From Flavobacterium sp. YO12 (GTDB lineage Bacteria; Bacteroidota; Bacteroidia; Flavobacteriales; Flavobacteriaceae): DNA of 33,223 nt. The notes under the pieces were generated by a model. That model did no database searches and had not been told where the DNA came from. It worked only from the letters and a program-made list of their open reading frames with translations. The position numbers were made by a program, and so were the translations under genes. Where the stretch lies: the NCBI RefSeq assembly GCF_004119495.1, contig NZ_NRQU01000052.1, positions 1 to 33,223 on the forward strand. The letters run 5' to 3'. Positions 25,156 to 33,223 of the stretch are shown in pieces. Each line of letters opens with the position of its first letter. Within the stretch, counting starts at the first letter, position 1.

Positions 25156-28100
25156 TTAATTAAAATTAATATTTAGTCCGATAACTAATGATTTTGCCAA
25201 AGGCGCTCCACCGTAATCTACCGGCACAGAGAAATCACTGTTTGAACTTGCTGAAGTATTTACTGCTTCTGGATTGAAACCAACTTTATATTTGTTCCAG
25301 TAGAACCAGTTTTCTCCTGTTACATATAATCTTGCATTATCAATTCTTGTAATTCCTTTTAAGGCTTGTCTTAGATTATATCCGATAGAAATACTTCTAA
25401 TACTTACATAATCTGATTTGTACAACCAGTCAGAATTGGCTTGATACCCAAAAGAAGTTCTCCAGTTTCCTCTAACTGCAGGATCTACATTTAATGAATT
25501 TTCTACAGATCCCATTCCAGTACGGTCAATGGCACGACCTGTTAAACCATAAACTGTACCTCCGTTTTGACCTTGAACCAAAACATTTAAATCTAAATCT
25601 TTGTATTTAAAACTATTTGTAATTCCCCAAGTGTATTTTGGTGTTGGGTTTCCTAAATCAACGCGATCTTCTGAATTGATTTTTTTATCTCCGTTTTGAT
25701 CTATATATCTAGGATCTCCTAATACTAATTTATTTCCTCCAATTGTAGTGCCTCCAGTATCAATATCTGCTTGCGTAACTACTCCATTTTGTTTTAATCC
25801 AAAAATCGTATACATTGGTTTTCCAACTTCTAGTTTAATGAATGGCACACCTCCGTCAAATGAGTTACTAATTTCAATTTTAGATTGATCTGGTCCTAAT
25901 GCTAGTACTTTATTTTCGTTATGACTTATGTTTGCAGATGTTCTCCATTCAAAACTTGGTGTCTTAATGTTTAATGAATTTAGCTCAAATTCCCAACCTT
26001 GATTTTGAACTTCTCCAATGTTTGTAAGGTAAGTAGGGAAACCTGAATCTCCAGGAACAGGAACTCTTAAAAGTAATTCGCTGTTGTTTTTTCTGTAAAC
26101 TTCAAATGTTCCAGAAAGTCTGTTTTTGATAAATCCAAAATCTACTCCAAGATCTATACTTTTTGATTCTTCCCAATGTAAAGTAGGATTTGGAATTGAA
26201 GCTGCTCCTTGACCAATTGCTACTGCACCGCCTATTGAATAATTGAATGTTCCAAGCGTTGCATAAGATCCGTAGCTGCCAATATTATTACTTCCGTTTG
26301 TACCAGCACTTGCTCTAAGTTTCAAATCGCTAAGCCAGTTCACTTCTTTTAAGAATGATTCTTGCTTAATTCTCCATCCTAATGAAAAGGAGTAAAAATC
26401 TCCCCATTTTCTGTCAGAACCAAATTTAGATGAGCCGTCACGTCTTATACTTCCTGATAAAATATAACGCTCTTTAAAGTTGTATTGTAAACGTGCAAAA
26501 TAAGACAGTAATGTGCTTTTTTCTGCACTTGTAGAACCGATTGATCCTGCTGGAAGTGTTTCAATACTTGAACTATTATAAAGTGCTCCAGAAGAAAGTG
26601 TCGATTTTGTTATTTCGTATGAGTTGAACGACTGTCCTAAAAGCACATTAAAACTATGGCTGCCAAAAGTTCTATCATACGTTAACGTATTCTCATTAAC
26701 GATATTTTGTCTTCTGTAAGTATTATAAGCTCCTCTAATACTTGCTATTACATCATTTGGTGTATAACTTTCAGTAGTATTATCAGAATTATCAAAGTTA
26801 ATAGTACTTTTTAAAGTAAAACTTTTAGCGAATTGATAACTTGCGTATCCAGAAATTAAATTTCTATACATAGAATTTCTTCCAGTTCTTGCTAAAGCGT
26901 TCAACATATTTGTAGTACTGCTTCCCCAAGCATATCTTGTTGTATATTTTTCTCCAGCAGCATTCGAAGCGCTTTCAAAAACGGGTGTAGCAGTAAGTGC
27001 TTTAAACAACGTATTATCTTTACCTTCAACACCTGGATCATTCTTAATAGAATAAGAAGGCGCTAAATTAATTCCCATTTTAAAGCTTTCCGATAGTTTC
27101 ACGTCAACATTTGCTCTTGCTGAGAATAATGAATAATCTGTACCTACAATGTATCCTGTATTTTTTTGATAATTGGCAGACACATAATAATTTACAGCAT
27201 CTGTAGCTCCAGAAGCAGATAATTGATAGTTATTGAATTCTCCGGTACGGAAAACTTTATCCTGCCAATCGATATAATCTAATCCTGGATGTCCCGGAAT
27301 ATCCCATCTGTCATCATACAGATACGTATAATATCTAGTATTTGCTGTTGTAAGCGGTGCTGTTGGGTTTTTTAAATTGTAAGCCGCAATACGTTCTGCA
27401 TTTGATTGGCTTGCTGATGCTCCTGCTATTCCTGAACCTACCCATTGTGCATCAATCATTGTTTTGGCTCTGTCGATCCATCCTTGAGATGAAAGCATAT
27501 CCACGCGGTTAGCTTCTTTATTGACCCCGCCGTACATATTAAAAGTAAATTTTGTTTTACCTTTTTTACCTTTTTTAGTGGTGATAATTACAACTCCGTT
27601 TGAAGCTCTCGAACCATAAATTGCAGCCGCTGCGGCATCTTTTAATACTTCGATAGAAGCTACATCATTTGGATTCATGTTGTCCAGCGGACTTCCGTTT
27701 GAGAATGATCCATTACTGTTACTTCCTTCCGTATAAATTGGAAATCCATCAACAACGTACAAAGGCTCATTTCCTGCTGTAATAGAACCAGCTCCTCTAA
27801 TTTCAATACTAAAAGGCTGTCCTGGCAATCCAGTAGTTTGTTTTACACGAACTCCAGCAACCTGACCAATCAAACCTTGGTCAATTCTAGAAATCGGACG
27901 TTCTGTAAAATTCTCTGTTTTAATTCCAGAAATCGCACCAGTAGTTAGTTTTTTCTTTTGTGTGCCGTAACCGATAACTACAACTTCGTTTAGGCTTGAG
28001 CTTTCTGCATCAAGTGAAACATTGTAACTTGCTGCAGTGCCAATTTTTATTTCCTGCTTGACAAATCCCACAAACGAAAATACTAAAGTCTCTCCCGGAG

Positions 28101-28299
28101 CAGCATTAATACTGTATTTCCCATCAAAATCAGTACTTGTAGATCTATTCGTTCCCTTGACAATTACATTTACGCCGGGTATCGATAATTTGGCTGGGTC
28201 AGTAACGGTTCCTGTAACCGTTTTTCCTTGCGCATAACCTGATGAATACACTAGTACACATAAGGCTATAATCAGCAAAAGATTAAGCTTGTTTTTCAT
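25156..28299 (-). CDS. SusC/RagA-family TonB-linked outer membrane transporter
   Basis: Protein of 1047 residues with a signal peptide (about 1-24, ending SSGYAQ). In order: carboxypeptidase-D-like regulatory domain (about 27-105, VTGTVTDPAKLSIPGVNVIV), a TonB-box-like VVIGYGTQKKKLTTGAIS stretch (about 106-123), the plug with EIRGAGSITAGNEPLYVVDG (about 168-187), then the 22-strand barrel to the C-terminus. There is no visible STN domain before the carboxypeptidase-like domain, so it is unlikely to signal to an anti-sigma factor. It imports oligosaccharides in a TonB-dependent way together with the SusD protein encoded 6 bp downstream. It is divergent from the GH106 gene across a 445-bp gap holding both promoters. 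Confidence 0.96.
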   Translation of the reverse strand: MKNKLNLLLIIALCVLVYSSGYAQGKTVTGTVTDPAKLSIPGVNVIVKGTNRSTSTDFDGKYSINAAPGETLVFSFVGFVKQEIKIGTAASYNVSLDAESSSLNEVVVIGYGTQKKKLTTGAISGIKTENFTERPISRIDQGLIGQVAGVRVKQTTGLPGQPFSIEIRGAGSITAGNEPLYVVDGFPIYTEGSNSNGSFSNGSPLDNMNPNDVASIEVLKDAAAAAIYGSRASNGVVIITTKKGKKGKTKFTFNMYGGVNKEANRVDMLSSQGWIDRAKTMIDAQWVGSGIAGASASQSNAERIAAYNLKNPTAPLTTANTRYYTYLYDDRWDIPGHPGLDYIDWQDKVFRTGEFNNYQLSASGATDAVNYYVSANYQKNTGYIVGTDYSLFSARANVDVKLSESFKMGINLAPSYSIKNDPGVEGKDNTLFKALTATPVFESASNAAGEKYTTRYAWGSSTTNMLNALARTGRNSMYRNLISGYASYQFAKSFTLKSTINFDNSDNTTESYTPNDVIASIRGAYNTYRRQNIVNENTLTYDRTFGSHSFNVLLGQSFNSYEITKSTLSSGALYNSSSIETLPAGSIGSTSAEKSTLLSYFARLQYNFKERYILSGSIRRDGSSKFGSDRKWGDFYSFSLGWRIKQESFLKEVNWLSDLKLRASAGTNGSNNIGSYGSYATLGTFNYSIGGAVAIGQGAASIPNPTLHWEESKSIDLGVDFGFIKNRLSGTFEVYRKNNSELLLRVPVPGDSGFPTYLTNIGEVQNQGWEFELNSLNIKTPSFEWRTSANISHNENKVLALGPDQSKIEISNSFDGGVPFIKLEVGKPMYTIFGLKQNGVVTQADIDTGGTTIGGNKLVLGDPRYIDQNGDKKINSEDRVDLGNPTPKYTWGITNSFKYKDLDLNVLVQGQNGGTVYGLTGRAIDRTGMGSVENSLNVDPAVRGNWRTSFGYQANSDWLYKSDYVSIRSISIGYNLRQALKGITRIDNARLYVTGENWFYWNKYKVGFNPEAVNTSASSNSDFSVPVDYGGAPLAKSLVIGLNINFN

Positions 28300-28334
28300 A
28301 AAAAGTTAAATTTGGTTAGGTAATTAGTTCAAAC

Positions 28335-28380
28335 CAAATTTATTTAGAAGCGACTTTCACGGCATCCTGTAGTATCCTGT
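28335..28380 (-). promoter_or_regulatory. Operator and promoter of susC-susD
   Basis: On the minus strand ACAGGA (28380-28375), four bases, ACAGGA (28370-28365), then exactly 22 bp to TAAATTTG (28342-28335), a perfect TAnnTTTG element. No good TTTG is seen at -33, which fits a promoter dependent on an activator bound just upstream. This is the best-matching pair of boxes in the window. Confidence 0.65.
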
Positions 28381-28604
28381 TAACTTTCAATATATTACAA
28401 AACAATATTAAGTTTACTTTAACAAAAAACAACTCAACTACTTGATTTACAACCAATAATTGCACACAAAACACACAAATACATTATACTAAATTTTAGT
28501 AAATTATTTTTTCACTATTCCTATTTATTTCCATAAATTAATATCAATTAAAAAACTTTATAACTTATTTAATGATAATTTAATTTTTACAATATTCAAC
28601 AAAA

Positions 28605-28656
28605 ACAGGACGCAACAGGATAGCATTTTGATGGGTTGCTTATACTTTTACTTTTG
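28605..28656 (+). promoter_or_regulatory. Operator and promoter of unit E (GH106-GH105)
   Basis: ACAGGA (28605-28610), four bases, ACAGGA (28615-28620), then 22 bp to TACTTTTA (28643-28650). A second, perfect -7 element TACTTTTG overlaps at 28649-28656 and lies 18 bp after TTTG (28627-28630). The rest of the susC-GH106 gap (28381-28604 and 28657-28744) is AT-rich without a recognisable gene. Confidence 0.65.
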
Positions 28657-28744
28657 TACAGTGAATTTTAAATCTGTTTTTACGAATTCTGTTTTTACAA
28701 AAAATTAATACATTTTAGTAACAGGTAAATCTTTTAGATCAATA

Positions 28745-31546
28745 ATGAAACGACTTCAAACATTCTGCTTTATTACCTTATTTTTTATTTGTAATTACAA
28801 TCTTTCTGCGCAGGACAGCAATACTTCACCGTGGCCAAAATCTACAAACATAAATCAGCCATGGACACGCTGGTGGTGGATGGGCAGTGCTGTTGATAAA
28901 CCAAATTTAAAAAAGACTTTAATCGATTTTAATAAAGCCGGAATTGGCGGTGTAGAGATCACTCCTATCTATGGTGTAAAAGGAGAAGAAAATAATTATA
29001 TAGATTATCTTTCTCCAAAGTGGATGGAAATGCTGGATTACACTATTCAGACTGCTGACAGCCTGAAAATGCAGGTTGATATGGTTTTAGGTACTGGATG
29101 GCCTTATGGCGGATCGCATGTTACTTTGCCTTATGCTGCAACTAAACTTATTGTTGAAAAATATCCGCTTAAAAAAAATGAAACATTTGATCGAAATATA
29201 ACGCTAGACAGCAGTAAAGAAAAAACTCCTGCTGAACTTTTATATGTTGTGGCTTACGGAAGCGATGGTTCTTATATAAATTTAACGGACAATCTCGAAA
29301 AAAACAAAGCTGCCTCAAAAGATAAAGGAATTGAGGGATCTTCAATTAAGCTTCCAAATAAAATGGAACCAAACCGACTAAACTGGAAAGCCAAACAAAC
29401 CAATTATACCATTTATGCCATATTTAGTGGTAAAACAGGACAGCAGGTAAAAAGAGCCGCTCCTGGAGGAAAAGGCTATACTTTAGATCATTATTCAGCA
29501 GAAGCTTTAAATGCTTATGTAGTTCCGTTTAACAATGCTCTTAAGGGTCGAGAAGGAAAAATAAGAGCTGTTTTTAATGACAGTTTTGAAGTTTACGGAA
29601 CCGATTTTACGCCCAATTTCTTTGAAGAATTTCAAAAATTAAGAGGTTACGATTTAAAAAAACAGCTTTCGATTTTATTGAATGAAACTGACAATGAAAT
29701 TGGAAATCGAATTAGAAGCGACTATCGTCAAACTATCGCTGATTTATTACTCAATAAGTTTGATAAGTCATGGACAAACTGGGCACATTCAAAAAATTTT
29801 AAAACAAAACTGCAGGCACATGGTTCACCGGGTAATTTAATAGATTTGTATGCATCTGCTGATATTCCAGAATGCGAAACTTTTGGTTCTATGCCATTTG
29901 ATATTCCGGGTTTTCGACGTGAAAAAGAAGATATTCGTGAAGGCGATGCTGATCCAGTAATGCTAAAATTTGCATCGTCAGCAGCACATATTTCAGGGAA
30001 AAACTTAGTCTCTTCTGAAACTTTCACGTGGCTGCGAGAACATTTTAAAACCGCACTGTCACAATGCAAACCCGAAGCCGAAGATTTAATGCTAAATGGT
30101 GTTAATCATATTTTTCTGCACGGCTCAACTTACTCTCCAACTCGCGCTGCATGGCCGGGATGGGAATTTTATGCCTCTGTTAATTTTAATACTAATAATA
30201 CCATTTGGGAAGATGCTCCCACTTTGTTTTCTTACATTTCAAATTGCCAATCGATGCTTCAACAAGGAAAATCTGACAATGAAATCCTTCTTTATTGGCC
30301 CATATTTGATACTTGGGATAAATTTCAAAATGGAAATTTGTTTTATCAGTTCAAAATACACTCTTTATCAGAATGGCTGTACGGAACTTCTTTCTATGAC
30401 ACTACAAAAAGTCTCATGAAAAAAGGATATAGTGTTGATTTTATCTCGGATAATTTTATCACCGAAGCAACAGTTGCAAATGGGAATATAATAGTGTCTG
30501 GAGTACGTTATAAATCATTGGTTATTCCATCTTGCAAAAAAATGCCGTTTGCAACCATGCAAAAACTAATCGAACTAAAAAAAGCGGGAGCAATAATCAT
30601 CTTTGAAGGTCTGCCAGAATCTGTTCCAGGTTTCAATGATTATAAAAAACAAGAACAAAATCTTCAAAATCTTTTAAGCTCAAATAAAAATACAATTGAG
30701 CCAGTTTCTGATGCTTTAAAAGCTTTAGAAAATCTCAAGATTCAGCCTGAAAACCTTGTCAATACAGGACTTAAATTCATCAGACGAGATGTTGACGGTG
30801 AAAAAATTTATTATGTAGTAAATCACACTACAAAAACAATAGATGATTTTATTCCGCTGCAAATTGAAAATAAAGAAGTTGTTATTTTTGATCCTTTAAC
30901 AAAAGCATACGGAAATGCTCAAGTTGACAAAAAGAACGGAATGACCTATGTTAAAATGAAAATAGAACCCGGGCAATCCTATTTTTTAAAAACTGAGAAT
31001 ACCGCTTCTCAAAAAAAATGGAAATATTATGAAACAGTATCTCCACAAATTCCTTTAACAGGAACTTGGAAACTAAATTTTGAAAAAGGCGGGCCGCAAT
31101 TACCTCAAAGCACCACACTTACTAAATTAGAATCTTGGACAAAATTAAACTCTGAAGCCGAAGCTTTTTCGGGCACAGCTGCTTATATACTGCAGTTTGA
31201 GAATCCAAATTCTAAAGTAAGTCATTGGAGTCTTGATCTTGGCGATGTTCGAGAAAGTGCCAAGGTCTGGATAAATAATGAATTTGTAGGTACTGCTTGG
31301 TCTGTTCCGTATAAATTGAACATTCAAAAACTAAAACCGGGTAAGAATATTTTGAAAATTGAGGTCACTAATCTTCCTGCAAACAGAATAAGAGATATGG
31401 AACTGAAAGGACAGGAATGGAAAATCTTCCATGAAATAAATATGGTTGACAAAGATTACAAAAAATTTGATGCGACAAAATGGAATCCAATGCCATCCGG
31501 GCTTCTAGGACCAGTAATACTAACACCTTTAAAAGAACTAAACTAA
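28745..31546 (+). CDS. GH106 alpha-L-rhamnosidase
   Basis: Secreted protein of 933 residues with a signal peptide (about 1-22, ending NLSAQ). The GH106 start is clear: WTRWWWMGSAVDKPNLKKTL, then GIGGVEITPIYGVKG and MVLGTGWPYGGSHV, forming the first barrel strands. Further GH106 blocks are FNDSFEVYGTDFTPNFFEEF (near 278-297) and AHGSPGNLIDLYASADIPE. The C-terminal 150 residues form a jelly-roll with VWINNEFVGTAW and LKIEVTNLPANRIRDME. GH106 enzymes release terminal alpha-L-rhamnose from rhamnogalacturonan oligosaccharides, matching rhaM in the neighbouring unit. It is the first gene of unit E, 22 bp upstream of GH105. Confidence 0.93.
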   Translation: MKRLQTFCFITLFFICNYNLSAQDSNTSPWPKSTNINQPWTRWWWMGSAVDKPNLKKTLIDFNKAGIGGVEITPIYGVKGEENNYIDYLSPKWMEMLDYTIQTADSLKMQVDMVLGTGWPYGGSHVTLPYAATKLIVEKYPLKKNETFDRNITLDSSKEKTPAELLYVVAYGSDGSYINLTDNLEKNKAASKDKGIEGSSIKLPNKMEPNRLNWKAKQTNYTIYAIFSGKTGQQVKRAAPGGKGYTLDHYSAEALNAYVVPFNNALKGREGKIRAVFNDSFEVYGTDFTPNFFEEFQKLRGYDLKKQLSILLNETDNEIGNRIRSDYRQTIADLLLNKFDKSWTNWAHSKNFKTKLQAHGSPGNLIDLYASADIPECETFGSMPFDIPGFRREKEDIREGDADPVMLKFASSAAHISGKNLVSSETFTWLREHFKTALSQCKPEAEDLMLNGVNHIFLHGSTYSPTRAAWPGWEFYASVNFNTNNTIWEDAPTLFSYISNCQSMLQQGKSDNEILLYWPIFDTWDKFQNGNLFYQFKIHSLSEWLYGTSFYDTTKSLMKKGYSVDFISDNFITEATVANGNIIVSGVRYKSLVIPSCKKMPFATMQKLIELKKAGAIIIFEGLPESVPGFNDYKKQEQNLQNLLSSNKNTIEPVSDALKALENLKIQPENLVNTGLKFIRRDVDGEKIYYVVNHTTKTIDDFIPLQIENKEVVIFDPLTKAYGNAQVDKKNGMTYVKMKIEPGQSYFLKTENTASQKKWKYYETVSPQIPLTGTWKLNFEKGGPQLPQSTTLTKLESWTKLNSEAEAFSGTAAYILQFENPNSKVSHWSLDLGDVRESAKVWINNEFVGTAWSVPYKLNIQKLKPGKNILKIEVTNLPANRIRDMELKGQEWKIFHEINMVDKDYKKFDATKWNPMPSGLLGPVILTPLKELN

Positions 31547-31568
31547 TTATATAACCATCTATTAAAAA

Positions 31569-32693
31569 ATGAAAAAACTATTCTTTCTTTCTCTCCTATT
31601 TGTTTTCTCCTCAGGCTGCTTAAATGCTCAAGAGCCTTTTGACAAAAAACAGGTACTGCAGCAAATGATACTTGCAAATGATTATTTTATGCAAAAATGG
31701 CCTGATACTGGAAAAACTATAATTACAAACAAAGAACGCCCGAGCAATATTTGGACTCGAGGGGTATATTATGAAGGATTAATGGCTCTGCATGAAATTT
31801 ATCCTAAAGATTCATTTTATGATTATGCTTATGCATGGGCTGAATTTCATAAATGGGGATTTAATGGCGGTAACGTAACCCGAAACGCTGACAATTACTG
31901 CGCTGCACAAACTTATATCGATTTGTATAATTTAGAACCCAATTCTAAAAAGCTAAAAAACACAAAGGCAAACATTAATATGCTTTTAAATACGCCTCAG
32001 GTAAATGACTGGTCATGGATTGATGCTATACAAATGGGAATGCCTGTTTTTGCAAAAATGGGAGTTTTAGAAAAAGACAATCGTTATTTTGAAAAAATGT
32101 ATGAAATGTATATGTTCTCTAGAAACAAACATGGAGACAATGGTTTATTCAACCCAAAAGAAGGTTTATGGTGGCGTGATGCTGATTTTGATCCGCCTTA
32201 CAAAGAACCAAATGGAAAAAACTGCTACTGGAGCCGCGGAAATGGATGGGTAATTGCAGCTTTGGCAAAGGTTTTAACTATTATTCCAGAAAATGCTCCG
32301 CATAGAGATCAATATGTAAAAGATTTGAAGGTCATGGCGGCTGCACTAGTTCCCGTACAAAGAGCAGACGGATTTTGGAATGTGAGTCTGCATGATCCAA
32401 CAAATTTTGGCGAAAAAGAAGCATCCGGCACCGCATTATTTATTTACGGAATGGCATACGGAATTAACAATGGTCTTTTAAAAAGAGAGATTTATCTGCC
32501 TGTAATTCAAAAAGCATGGAAAGCCATAACAACTGAAAGTCTTCACACGAATGGTTTTTTAGGTTATTTACAATCAACAGGAAAAGAACCTAAGGACGGT
32601 CAGCCATTATCTTATGACAAAATCCCTGATTTTGAAGATTACGGTTTAGGATGCTTTTTACTAGCTGGATCAGAAATTTATAAGTTAAAATAA
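31569..32693 (+). CDS. GH105 unsaturated rhamnogalacturonyl hydrolase
   Basis: Protein of 374 residues, the usual length, with a signal peptide (about 1-20, ending CLNAQ; a Cys is present but the lipobox is poor). It shows the YteR/YesR pattern: ERPSNIWTRGVYYEGLMALH, DNYCAAQTYIDLY, WSWIDAIQMGMPVFAKMG with the likely catalytic Asp152, YWSRGNGWVIAALAKVL, ASGTALFIYGMAYGINNGLL and the C-terminal YGLGCFLLAGSEIY. It removes the unsaturated galacturonyl residue that lyases leave at the non-reducing end, so it should act on PL11 products. If PL11 is truly broken, its substrate must come from another lyase. It is the second gene of unit E and ends in a strong terminator. Confidence 0.93.
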   Translation: MKKLFFLSLLFVFSSGCLNAQEPFDKKQVLQQMILANDYFMQKWPDTGKTIITNKERPSNIWTRGVYYEGLMALHEIYPKDSFYDYAYAWAEFHKWGFNGGNVTRNADNYCAAQTYIDLYNLEPNSKKLKNTKANINMLLNTPQVNDWSWIDAIQMGMPVFAKMGVLEKDNRYFEKMYEMYMFSRNKHGDNGLFNPKEGLWWRDADFDPPYKEPNGKNCYWSRGNGWVIAALAKVLTIIPENAPHRDQYVKDLKVMAAALVPVQRADGFWNVSLHDPTNFGEKEASGTALFIYGMAYGINNGLLKREIYLPVIQKAWKAITTESLHTNGFLGYLQSTGKEPKDGQPLSYDKIPDFEDYGLGCFLLAGSEIYKLK

Positions 32694-32728
32694 AAGAATG
32701 GGCATATTAAAATATGCCCATTCTTTTA
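32691..32728. terminator. Strong bidirectional terminator after GH105
   Basis: A nearly unbroken 18-bp stem, TAAAAGAATGGGCATATT (32691-32708) with its complement at 32711-32728, starts in the GH105 stop codon. It marks the right edge of the PUL and can also end the convergent hypothetical gene. Confidence 0.9.
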
Positions 32729-32748
32729 TTTCTTTTTCAAGGTGCAGA

Positions 32749-33202
32749 TTATGACATTTGAAATAAAGCCTTTTGAAAACTATTAAACTGCATCTGGGTA
32801 AAACTTGGATTTGAAAATGCAATTTCTGGCAATTTAGGCATTAGATCGGATTTGTTTTTAAAATATGCTTTTAAATCTCTAAATATTTCTGTTCTGCTTT
32901 TTGTAATATCAACTAAACATAGGTTTTTTATGTCTTCTAGAAAAAACAAGCCGCTTAGAAGATTTTTATTTGAAAAGCAGATCATAACATTTCTCCCTTT
33001 TTTATCTAATTTTAAAAAAATCGATTAATTCTGATTTCTCATAAATAACAAAAATAGAACGGTCAAAATCTTTTGATTCTTCTTCGTTTTTTAATAAAAA
33101 TGAATCTTCAGAAAATTCAAATTCATCTTTAAATTTTCTTTTAAACATTTTTAAAAAAACTTTTTTATTATCACGCACTAAAACTCTCTCTTTCCTAATC
33201 AT
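32749..33202 (-). pseudogene. Conserved hypothetical gene split by a one-base frameshift
   Basis: Two minus-strand frames (33202-33002, 66 residues; 32985-32749, 78 residues) read as one protein. The first ends IDFFKIR-stop. Taking one T from the T7 run (plus strand 33014-33020) gives a continuous IDFLKLDKKGRNVMICFSNK and an uninterrupted product of about 150 residues. It has no signal peptide or known domain; it is a small soluble protein that resembles short hypothetical proteins I recall from flavobacteria. It may be a real pseudogene, a slippage-prone gene or a homopolymer sequencing error. It lies outside the PUL beyond the GH105 terminator. Confidence 0.65.
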
Positions 33203-33223
33203 CTCTCTTAAAATTATCTATTA

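Noticed and set aside
28720..28744. ACAGGT just before the GH106 start as a third box
   Set aside because: Single box, downstream of the predicted transcription start; probably chance.
29434..29446. ACAGGA followed by CAGCAGG inside GH106
   Set aside because: It is in coding sequence with box spacing that does not fit the operator pattern and no promoter behind it.

Overview
The window is AT-rich and reads as a chromosomal segment of a Bacteroidota organism, most likely a Flavobacterium. The signs are a SusC/SusD pair, promoters of the TAnnTTTG type, export signals on nearly every enzyme, a histone H1-like protein, and dispersed intergenic palindromes of the kind common in that genus. No rRNA, tRNA, CRISPR array, transposase or phage gene is visible.

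Left flank (1-4100): a secreted serine hydrolase and an alpha/beta hydrolase overlap by 4 bp on the plus strand. A bidirectional terminator follows, then a minus-strand three-gene operon (signal/membrane protein, membrane-anchored protein, DUF1266 protein) of unknown role.

Core (4367-32693): a large polysaccharide utilization locus for pectin, best explained as rhamnogalacturonan-I degradation. Minus-strand unit A (12071 to 4367) encodes a DUF4450 six-hairpin protein, a second six-hairpin glycosidase-like protein and a PL11 rhamnogalacturonan lyase broken by a one-base frameshift. Plus-strand unit B (12402-16927) encodes a GH2 enzyme and a double-domain CE12 acetylesterase. A small histone-like gene sits at 17063-17239. 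Minus-strand unit C (23453 to 17546) encodes a sialate-O-acetylesterase-type esterase, a GH43-like beta-propeller protein, L-rhamnose mutarotase, a DUF4861 protein and a GH28 glycosidase. Minus-strand unit D is susC-susD. Plus-strand unit E (28745-32693) encodes a GH106 alpha-L-rhamnosidase and a GH105 unsaturated galacturonyl hydrolase. Proposed flow: SusCD imports oligosaccharides; esterases deacetylate; PL11, GH105, GH28 and GH106 take the backbone apart; GH2 and the unassigned enzymes remove side groups; RhaM handles rhamnose in the cytoplasm.

The most notable signal is a shared operator upstream of all five PUL units: two ACAGGA-like boxes one helical turn apart (10 bp). In four of the five units a TAnnTTTR promoter element begins exactly 22 bp after the second box. 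No regulator gene lies in the window and SusC has no visible STN extension, so the factor that reads this operator is probably encoded elsewhere.

Other structure: three GCTTCGACTTCGCTCAG-type palindromes, two of them near-identical, inverted and flanking the CE12 gene; heptanucleotide tandem repeats overlapping the stop codons of two successive genes; and two homopolymer frameshifts (PL11 and a flanking hypothetical gene).

Right flank (32749-33202): a frameshifted conserved hypothetical gene beyond a strong terminator.
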